A stretch of DNA of 64,000 bases from Polynucleobacter sp. 30F-ANTBAC. GTDB lineage: Bacteria > Pseudomonadota > Gammaproteobacteria > Burkholderiales > Burkholderiaceae. The notes under the pieces were generated by a model. That model was not told where the DNA came from and searched no databases. It saw nothing but the letters and a program-made list of their open reading frames with translations. Below are positions 57,469 to 64,000 of the stretch, one piece after another (positions within the stretch are counted from its first letter, which is position 1; each line of letters opens with the position of its first letter). A program made the translations under genes and the position numbers. The stretch spans positions 418,942 to 482,941 of the forward strand of contig NZ_JACVON010000001.1 of assembly GCF_018882385.1 (NCBI RefSeq), written 5' to 3'.

Positions 57469-58913
57469 TACAAACCAGTGTGCTTAGCCACAAACGCTTT
57501 AACTTGATTCACGTCTGCAGGCATTTCAGCAACCCTTTGCGGCTGATCTTCAATCCCAATGAATGCCGCAGGACGATCTGGAGAGCGGCCCAAGGCCTCT
57601 TGAATGGTTTCAGCAAACTTGATTGGCAAAGCAGTTTCTAAAACTAACATCGGCACATTGGCTTGCAGGTTCTCTCTAGCCACCTTAACACCATCTGCTG
57701 TGTGAGTATCAATCACCACGCTGTATTTAGCATGAATATCTCGAATGGTTTCTAAGCGGTTGGCATGCGTACTCTTGCCTGACACGAAGCCATACTGGCT
57801 GATTGTTTTGTAGGCATCATCTTTTGAAAGATCGAAACCGCCTTTGGTTTCAACATCCTGAAACATTTTTGCTGTTCTAACTGGATCACGACCCACCAAG
57901 TCATAAACAAAGCGTTCGAAGTTACTTGCTTTAGAAATATCCATCGATGGGCTGGTGGTGTGAAAAGTTTCAGCAGATTGACGTGCACGATAAACACCTG
58001 TTTTAAAGAATTCATCTAAAACATCATTCTCATTCGTTGCCACCACCAACTTCTCAATCGGCAAGCCCATCATGCGGGCAATGTGACCCGCACAAACGTT
58101 ACCGAAGTTGCCAGATGGCACACAGAAAGAAACTTTCTCGGTGCTGTTTTTAGTCGCTAACAAGTAACCTTGGAAGTAATAAACCACTTGAGCAACGACA
58201 CGCGCCCAATTGATCGAGTTCACTGTACCAATTTTTTGCTGGGCTTTGAAAGCATGATCATTACTAACCGCTTTAACAATGTCTTGAGCATCATCAAAAA
58301 CGCCATCAATGGCAATGTTGTAAATATTCTCATCTTGCAAAGAATACATCTGAGCCACTTGGAAAGCGCTCATCTTGCCTTTTGGTGAAAGCATGAAAAC
58401 ACGCACACCCTTTTTGCCACGCATGGCATATTCAGCAGCACTACCGGTATCACCAGAGGTTGCACCCAAGATGTTAAGCTCTTGGCCTCTCTTGTTGAGC
58501 GTGTACTCAAAGAGATTACCTAAAAGCTGCATTGCCATGTCTTTGAAAGCCAAGGTTGGGCCGTTCGACAAGCTGAGCAAACCTAAACGCGTCCCCGCCT
58601 CATCCCCCAACCAATGTATCGGGGTAATGTCTTTTGCAGAATCATCTGCGCGACCATTTGAATAGACTTCAGCTGTATATGTTTTTTTAACTAAAGCTTT
58701 GAGGTCTACTGGAGGAATGTCATCACAATAAAGACTTAAAACCTCAAAGGCCAAATCCGCGTAGGACAAACCGCGCCAAGCATCCAATTGCGCTGTGGTA
58801 ACTTGCGGGTACTTCTCCGGCAAGTACAAACCACCGTCAGCAGCTAAACCACCTAAGAGAATTTCTGAAAAAGTTTGCTGGGCATTGTGGCCACGGGTTG
58901 ATAAGTAACGCAT
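57468..58913 (-). CDS. thrC: threonine synthase
   Basis: A 481-residue PLP enzyme converting O-phosphohomoserine to threonine. The N-terminus MRYLSTRGHNAQQTFSEILL is that of the long ThrC type; the PLP lysine is in LAFKDMAMQLLG and the phosphate loop in GATSGDTGSAAEYAM. 49 bases after hom. Confidence 0.96.
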   Translation of the reverse strand: MRYLSTRGHNAQQTFSEILLGGLAADGGLYLPEKYPQVTTAQLDAWRGLSYADLAFEVLSLYCDDIPPVDLKALVKKTYTAEVYSNGRADDSAKDITPIHWLGDEAGTRLGLLSLSNGPTLAFKDMAMQLLGNLFEYTLNKRGQELNILGATSGDTGSAAEYAMRGKKGVRVFMLSPKGKMSAFQVAQMYSLQDENIYNIAIDGVFDDAQDIVKAVSNDHAFKAQQKIGTVNSINWARVVAQVVYYFQGYLLATKNSTEKVSFCVPSGNFGNVCAGHIARMMGLPIEKLVVATNENDVLDEFFKTGVYRARQSAETFHTTSPSMDISKASNFERFVYDLVGRDPVRTAKMFQDVETKGGFDLSKDDAYKTISQYGFVSGKSTHANRLETIRDIHAKYSVVIDTHTADGVKVARENLQANVPMLVLETALPIKFAETIQEALGRSPDRPAAFIGIEDQPQRVAEMPADVNQVKAFVAKHTGL

Positions 58914-58962
58914 GTTCGTCTTTATGGTTTGTTAATTTACTTTGTATATCTTTGGTGTTGTG

Positions 58963-60273
58963 TTAACTAAGATTCTCTAAACGAATCTTGGTCACAGAAC
59001 CTTCAACCGTTTTTAGAGCTTCAATTTTTTCAATCGCTGCCAAAATACGTTTTTCTTTTGTCTCATGCGTCAACATAATAAGATCCGTTTGGTTTTCACC
59101 ATCATCAGCTTCACGTTGCAACATCGCATCAATTGAAATACCGTTGTCCGCCAGAATACGCGTGATATCAGCAAGGACGCCTGTAACATCTGCTACTCTT
59201 AATCTTAAGTAATAGCTTGTGGTAATTTCACCAATTGGTAAAACGCTTGTATTAACGACAGAGCCTGGTTGGAATGCTAAATGCGGTACACGCTGCTCAG
59301 GATCAGCCGTTTGAAGACGTGTGACATCCACCAAATCAGCAATCACAGCAGAAGCAGTTGGCTCAGCGCCAGCACCTTTACCGTAGTAAAGCGTTGTACC
59401 AACCGCATCTCCCATCACTTGAACAGCGTTCATGGCACCTTCAACGTTCGCAATTAAACGCTTTGTAGGGATCAATGTTGGGTGGACGCGTAACTCGATA
59501 CCATCATCGGTTTTCTTGGTGATACCTAATAGCTTGATTCTGTAGCCCAGCTGTTCAGCATACTTAATATCCACTGCTGAAAGCTTCGTAATGCCTTCCA
59601 CATACGCCTTATCAAATTGCATCGGAATACCAAATGCAATCGCACTCATGATGGTAGCTTTATGAGCCGCGTCAATACCTTCGATGTCGAAAGTTGGATC
59701 AGCTTCTGCGTAACCTAAACGCTGCGCCTCCTTGAGTACCACATCAAAATCAAGACCCTTGTCACGCATTTCTGACAAGATGAAATTCGTTGTGCCATTG
59801 ATGATGCCCGCAATCCATTCGATACGATTAGCTGTTAAACCCTCGCGCAAGGCTTTGATGATGGGAATACCACCTGCAACAGCCGCTTCAAAGTTAACAG
59901 TAACACCCTTGGCTTGGGCAGCCGCAAAAATCTCATTACCGTGAACAGCTAATAAAGCCTTGTTCGCTGTCACAACATGTTTACCTTGGTTGATGGCGGC
60001 TAATACCAATTCTTTAGCGATGCCGTAACCGCCAATTAACTCGACCACCACATCAATCTCAGGATCATTCACAACCATCTTGGCATCGTTCACCACTTTA
60101 GCGCGACCTTTTACAAGCTCTTCAGCACGCTTGGTATCTAAATCAGCCACTGTGTGGATTTGAATGCCACGACCGGCACGGCGCTTGATCTCCTCTTGAT
60201 TGCGCTCTAAAACAGTGAATACACCACCACCAACAGTACCGATGCCTAAAAGACCAACTTGAATAGGTTTCAT
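58963..60273 (-). CDS. hom: homoserine dehydrogenase
   Basis: A 436-residue monofunctional enzyme reducing aspartate semialdehyde to homoserine. Rossmann motif GLLGIGTVGGGVF, catalytic region AEADPTFDIEGIDAAHKATI, and a C-terminal ACT domain (from about residue 350, LRVADVTGVLADITRIL) that should give threonine feedback. 48 bases after the aminotransferase. Confidence 0.96.
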   Translation of the reverse strand: MKPIQVGLLGIGTVGGGVFTVLERNQEEIKRRAGRGIQIHTVADLDTKRAEELVKGRAKVVNDAKMVVNDPEIDVVVELIGGYGIAKELVLAAINQGKHVVTANKALLAVHGNEIFAAAQAKGVTVNFEAAVAGGIPIIKALREGLTANRIEWIAGIINGTTNFILSEMRDKGLDFDVVLKEAQRLGYAEADPTFDIEGIDAAHKATIMSAIAFGIPMQFDKAYVEGITKLSAVDIKYAEQLGYRIKLLGITKKTDDGIELRVHPTLIPTKRLIANVEGAMNAVQVMGDAVGTTLYYGKGAGAEPTASAVIADLVDVTRLQTADPEQRVPHLAFQPGSVVNTSVLPIGEITTSYYLRLRVADVTGVLADITRILADNGISIDAMLQREADDGENQTDLIMLTHETKEKRILAAIEKIEALKTVEGSVTKIRLENLS

Positions 60274-60321
60274 GAATAAATACTCTTACTTAATAAATGT
60301 GAATTGAATAAATCTTTTAAA

Positions 60322-61560
60322 TTATTTTTTGCCAAACTTCTTGCGGTAACGCTCTAAGAATTTAGCTAATCGGGCAATCGCCTCACGCAATACGTCTTCG
60401 TGCGGCAAGAACACAATCCGGAAGTGATCAGGCTTTGCCCAATTAAAACCACTACCTTGAACCAACAACACTTTTTCCTCGCGCAATAAGTCTGCGATGA
60501 ACTCTTGATCATTGGTAATCGGATACATCTCTGGATCCAACTTTGGGAAAAGATACAAAGCGGCTTTGGGCTTAACGCAAGTGACACCTGGAATTTGAGT
60601 TACTAGTTCCCAAGCCAAGTCGCGCTGACGACGCAAGCGTCCACCTTCAGCCACGAGATCATCAATACTTTGATAACCGCCCAAGGCTGTTTGAATCGCA
60701 TACTGACCTGGCACATTGGCGCACAAACGCATGGATGAAAGCATGTTGAGGCCTTCAATGTAATCCTTGGCGCCGCTCTTATCACCAGATACCACCATCC
60801 AACCTGAGCGATAACCGCAAGAACGATAGTTCTTAGATAAACCATTAAAAGTAACAGTGACGACATCTGTCGATAAAGAGCCAATCGAGGTGTGCTTCTC
60901 ACCATCAAAGAGAGTTTTATCGTAGATCTCATCTGCAAAAATAATCAAGCCATGCTCACGAGCTAAAGCAATGATCTGCTCAAGCACGTCATTGCCATAC
61001 AAGGCACCGGTTGGATTATTGGGATTGATCACCACAATTGCTTTGGTACGAGGTGTGATCTTTGATTTGATATCGGCAATATCAGGAGCCCACTCTTGGG
61101 ACTCATCACACAAATAATGTTGCGGGGTACCACCCGATAAACTGACTGCTGCAGTCCACAGCGGATAGTCTGGGGCTGGCACCAATACTTCATCACCCAC
61201 GTTGAGCAATGCATTCATTGCCAAGACAATTAGCTCTGACACACCATTACCGGTATAAATATCCTCTAGAGTAACGCCATCGATACCCTTCTCTTGGCAG
61301 TAATGCATGATGGCTTTGCGAGCCGAGAAAATACCTTTAGAGTCTGAATAGGCTGCAGCATTCGGCAAATTGCGAATCATGTCCAACTGAATCTCTTCAG
61401 GAGGGTCAAAACCAAATACCCCAACGTTTCCAATATTGAGCTTGATGATCTTTTGACCTTCCTCCTCCATTTGCTGAGCAAGCTCAAGCACAGGACCACG
61501 AATGTCATAACAGACATTATTTAATTTGGAGGATTTTTTGATTTCTTTCACAATGACCAC
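60322..61560 (-). CDS. alaT: alanine aminotransferase (AlaT-like)
   Basis: A 412-residue class I PLP aminotransferase, closest by look to AlaT, using pyruvate/alanine with glutamate. NPNNPTGALY, DEIYDKTLFD and the PLP lysine in FNGLSKNYRSCGYRSGW are seen. No ATG is available: the start is GTG at 61560 or GTG at 61551. First gene of the amino-acid/molybdopterin cluster, before hom. Confidence 0.9.
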   Translation of the reverse strand: MVIVKEIKKSSKLNNVCYDIRGPVLELAQQMEEEGQKIIKLNIGNVGVFGFDPPEEIQLDMIRNLPNAAAYSDSKGIFSARKAIMHYCQEKGIDGVTLEDIYTGNGVSELIVLAMNALLNVGDEVLVPAPDYPLWTAAVSLSGGTPQHYLCDESQEWAPDIADIKSKITPRTKAIVVINPNNPTGALYGNDVLEQIIALAREHGLIIFADEIYDKTLFDGEKHTSIGSLSTDVVTVTFNGLSKNYRSCGYRSGWMVVSGDKSGAKDYIEGLNMLSSMRLCANVPGQYAIQTALGGYQSIDDLVAEGGRLRRQRDLAWELVTQIPGVTCVKPKAALYLFPKLDPEMYPITNDQEFIADLLREEKVLLVQGSGFNWAKPDHFRIVFLPHEDVLREAIARLAKFLERYRKKFGKK

Positions 61561-61640
61561 TCAGAATGTAATAAGAAGACCATAAAGTCTTAATTTATCT
61601 ATAATTTTGTAATTATGACAGAGCCTGAGGGGATACCCAA

Positions 61641-62015
61641 ATGAAACTACAGCCAGATCGCCAGCCCACCCTCAATACAGTCTCTGCCTATGGTTCTGGA
61701 TACATCGAAATTAACGCTACACGCTACGAAACATCCCTCCTATTGCAGCCTGAGGGGCCTGTGACACCCTGGTCTTGCAAGAGCTTTGCAGCCCTTAGCG
61801 TCGAAGATTTCGAGGTGATTGCCTTAAAAAAGCCGGCTTTGGTGATTTTAGGCAGTGGCTTAAAGATCCAATTCCCTAGACCAGAGCTGATTGCGCCCCT
61901 GATTAAGGCCAAAATTGGTATTGAAACCATGGACTTACAAGCTGCCTGCCGAACTTATAACGTTTTAATGGCTGAAGGGCGCAATGTATTAGCAGCCTTA
62001 ATCATGGATCACTAA
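61641..62015 (+). CDS. Mth938-domain protein
   Basis: A 124-residue protein of the Mth938/DUF498 family (KPALVILGSGLKIQFPRPEL, then GIETMDLQAACRTYNVLMAEGR). Function unknown in bacteria; eukaryotic relatives include a mitochondrial assembly factor. A TATAAT at 61600-61605 may be its -10, though no good -35 precedes it. GAGGGG is the ribosome site. Confidence 0.85.
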   Translation: MKLQPDRQPTLNTVSAYGSGYIEINATRYETSLLLQPEGPVTPWSCKSFAALSVEDFEVIALKKPALVILGSGLKIQFPRPELIAPLIKAKIGIETMDLQAACRTYNVLMAEGRNVLAALIMDH

Positions 62016-62094
62016 AACATAAATTAAAGAGCATCCCTGCCAACTCTGATATAAATACAGTAATAAACAAATAATTAAGCATTTTGGAGACTGT

Positions 62095-62559
62095 ATGACT
62101 GCTGTACTTGGTAAACCTATTCCTTACTTTGAAATTCCAGCCACAAGCGGCTTGGTATTCACTCCAAGCGCTTGCCAGGGTCGCAAAGTGGTCATGTATT
62201 TCTACCCTAAAGACTCAACCCCGGGTTGCACGGTTGAATCGATGGAGTTCAGAGATGCCATCGACGACTTCACAAAAGCCAACACCCTCATTGTGGGCAT
62301 TTCCAGGGATAACCTTAAATCTCACGAAAACTTCAAGCGCAAAATTGAATTGCCATTTGAGCTCCTATCAGACACTGAAGAAGTTCTATGCCAACTCTTT
62401 GGCGTGATGAAAATGAAAAACATGTACGGTAAACAAGTTCGTGGCATCGAAAGAAGCACCTTCTTGATCGATGAGGCAGGTGTTCTCCGTCACGAATGGC
62501 GTGGCTTGAAAATTCCAGGCCACGTTCAGGATGTTTTGAAGGCTGCTCAATCTTTGTAA
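62095..62559 (+). CDS. bcp: peroxiredoxin, Bcp/PrxQ family
   Basis: A 154-residue thiol peroxidase. The peroxidatic Cys45 is in DSTPGCTVESMEFRD. The resolving Cys usual five residues later is Met50, and the alternative place in helix 3 is a Lys (ENFKRK), so the enzyme appears one-cysteine. Cys27 and Cys99 are the only others. Likely reduced by thioredoxin or a small thiol. 79 bases after the Mth938 gene. Confidence 0.92.
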   Translation: MTAVLGKPIPYFEIPATSGLVFTPSACQGRKVVMYFYPKDSTPGCTVESMEFRDAIDDFTKANTLIVGISRDNLKSHENFKRKIELPFELLSDTEEVLCQLFGVMKMKNMYGKQVRGIERSTFLIDEAGVLRHEWRGLKIPGHVQDVLKAAQSL

Positions 62560-62652
62560 TCTAAACATCATCTTTATTTTAGAGATGATTGCTTTGTCAT
62601 AAAAATTAATATAACTTGTTACATAGATGTTAAAAAATACCTTCACCTCGAT

Positions 62653-62687
62653 AACCGCCACCCCACCCGGTAGGCGGTTTTTTCTTT
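62653..62687 (+). terminator. terminator before the PhoH-type gene
   Basis: AACCGCC / GGCGGTT stem with a 13-base loop (an inner ACC/GGT pairing is possible) and the run TTTTTT. It is about 95 bases after bcp and 18 bases before the next gene, ending the forward transcript. Confidence 0.75.
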
Positions 62688-62704
62688 ATTAGGAGACTTT
62701 CGGA

Positions 62705-64000
62705 ATGCCATTGCCACCTATCCCAACCCAAGCCGCCGATAAAGTTAACATTAGCAAACAGCCAAAAGCTCAATTAAAAAAGCGCCCTAAGAGGGTTGAG
62801 ATCGAAGCCGATATTGAAGTTGAAGAATTAGAAGTTACTGAAATTGAAACCAGTAAAGACCTGACTCTGGATAGTAGCGAAGCCCACAGCCCTTACTCTT
62901 TAGCAGACCTGGCTATCGAGAAAATACAGTCCACTAATAAATCCAAAAAAGTTTCAAGCATATCTGTTGCAAAAGTATCCAATCGAGTCCGCCATATTCC
63001 AGATGATGGTGTGATTCGTCTATTCGTTCTAGATACTAATGTGCTGATGCATGATCCATCGGCTCTCTTCCGTTTTGAAGAGCACGATGTGTATCTACCG
63101 ATGATGACTCTCGAAGAGTTGGATAACCATAAAAAAGGTATGAGCGAAGTGGCTCGGAATGCTCGTACCATCAGCCGCTCGCTTGACCAGCTGGTAGCTA
63201 ACACCAGCGGTGTTCTAGAAGACGGTATTCCATTAAATAAACTGGGTAATAAGGAGGCCACAGGCAATCTTTATTTCCAGGTTGAACTGAATGAGATCAG
63301 CTTACCCGAGGGTTTGCCGACCGGTAAAGCAGATAACATGATTTTGGGCGTGGTACGTGAACTCCAAAAGAGCCGCAAAGATCGTCAAGTTGTATTGGTG
63401 TCAAAAGATATCAACATGCGCATCAAAGCTCGTGCTCTAGGTTTACCAGCCGAAGATTACTTTAATGACCAGGTTTTAGAAGACCGTGACTTAATGTACT
63501 CTGGCGTACTTCAGTTGCCAGTTGATTTTTGGCCCAAGCACGGCAAAGACATGGAGAGTTGGAGCGATACCAAATCAGGCACAATGTTCTATCGCGTGAC
63601 CGGGCCTGCTGTTGCTCAAATGATGGTGAATCAATTTGTCTATCAAGAAAATAGCGATGGTGGAACACCCTTCTATGCTCAAGTTAAAGAGGTTCATGGC
63701 AAAACAGCTTTACTCCAAACCTTGAAGGATTTCTCTCATCAGAAAAACAATGTTTGGAGCGTGGTTGCACGTAATCGTGAACAAAATTTTGCCCTGAATT
63801 TACTCATGAATCCTGATGTTGATTTTGTCACTTTATTAGGTCAAGCTGGCACAGGTAAAACTCTCCTTGCTTTAGCTGCTGCACTCGATCAAGTCCTCGA
63901 TAGCAAGCGCTACACAGAAATCATCATTACTCGCGCCACGGTTCCAGTCGGTGAGGATATTGGCTTCTTACCAGGCACTGAGGAAGAGAAAATGCAACCT
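62705..64000 (+). CDS. PIN-PhoH family ATPase (partial, right edge)
   Basis: Open without stop from ATG 62705 to the window end (432 codons). After an acidic N-terminal 75 residues comes a PIN nuclease domain (LFVLDTNVLMHD, Asp110; DRQVVLVSKDINMRIKA), then a PhoH ATPase with Walker A GQAGTGKT (379-386). Such PIN-PhoH (YlaK/PhoH2-type) proteins are RNA helicase-nucleases in mycobacteria. AGGAG precedes the ATG by nine bases. The C-terminal third is outside the window. Confidence 0.92.
   Translation, partial: MPLPPIPTQAADKVNISKQPKAQLKKRPKRVEIEADIEVEELEVTEIETSKDLTLDSSEAHSPYSLADLAIEKIQSTNKSKKVSSISVAKVSNRVRHIPDDGVIRLFVLDTNVLMHDPSALFRFEEHDVYLPMMTLEELDNHKKGMSEVARNARTISRSLDQLVANTSGVLEDGIPLNKLGNKEATGNLYFQVELNEISLPEGLPTGKADNMILGVVRELQKSRKDRQVVLVSKDINMRIKARALGLPAEDYFNDQVLEDRDLMYSGVLQLPVDFWPKHGKDMESWSDTKSGTMFYRVTGPAVAQMMVNQFVYQENSDGGTPFYAQVKEVHGKTALLQTLKDFSHQKNNVWSVVARNREQNFALNLLMNPDVDFVTLLGQAGTGKTLLALAAALDQVLDSKRYTEIIITRATVPVGEDIGFLPGTEEEKMQP

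Noticed and set aside
1-64000. CRISPR arrays, tRNA or rRNA genes, insertion sequences
   Set aside because: I read all intergenic gaps (none above 300 bases) and found no repeat-spacer pattern, cloverleaf or transposase.

Overview
The window looks like chromosome from a low-GC, compact betaproteobacterium of the Burkholderiaceae, most like Polynucleobacter. This is inferred from gene content and order: iscR-iscS-iscU-iscA-hscB-hscA-fdx beside prfB-lysS and recJ with an RpfE-type gene, alaT-hom-thrC joined to molybdopterin genes and clpB, a Cys-type intracellular PHB depolymerase, and a solitary soluble RnfB-like ferredoxin. I see no tRNA, rRNA, CRISPR array, insertion sequence or integrase, and no gene-free stretch longer than 300 bases.

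Layout. 1-3.5 kb: the start of pyrG with its promoter, then a trio of Anbu (proteasome-like peptidase), alpha-E protein and circularly permuted ATP-grasp enzyme. 3.5-8.9 kb: comEC, tatD and a LolCD lipoprotein-release pair. 8.9-14.3 kb, forward: an RpfE-type gene, recJ, prfB with its programmed +1 frameshift, and lysS. 14.3-19.8 kb, reverse: the ISC iron-sulfur operon, led by iscR and two tandem IscR-type operators. 19.8-27.4 kb: a membrane protein of the so-called site-specific recombinase family, uvrB, an aromatic/aspartate aminotransferase, phaZ and the RnfB-like ferredoxin.

27.4-44.8 kb is the accessory heart of the window. Eleven reverse-strand genes, mostly overlapping or a few bases apart, form one apparent operon: CoA-transferase (CaiB type), HyuA, HyuB, HMG-CoA-lyase-like enzyme, YCF48-like protein, RND/MMPL transporter, DUF1302 outer-membrane protein, DUF1329 protein, isochorismatase-like cysteine hydrolase, LeuC and LeuD. 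A divergent PrpR-type sigma-54 activator faces it. The 199-base gap between them holds a near-consensus sigma-54 promoter, a consensus IHF site and a symmetric four-half-site operator. I read this as an inducible system that brings an unknown, perhaps poorly soluble, compound across the envelope. HyuAB would open or carboxylate it with ATP, and the product would be deamidated, hydrated, CoA-activated and cleaved into central metabolites. The order of enzymes and the substrate are inference.

44.8-64 kb is mostly housekeeping: DUF1841, nth, a HIT protein, aceA, an RraA-family protein with an MFS transporter, clpB behind a heat-shock promoter, a GIY-YIG protein, dinG, a long reverse cluster alaT-hom-thrC-mobB-moeA-moaD-moaE, then an Mth938-type protein, a peroxiredoxin lacking the usual resolving cysteine, and a PIN-PhoH protein cut by the window end.
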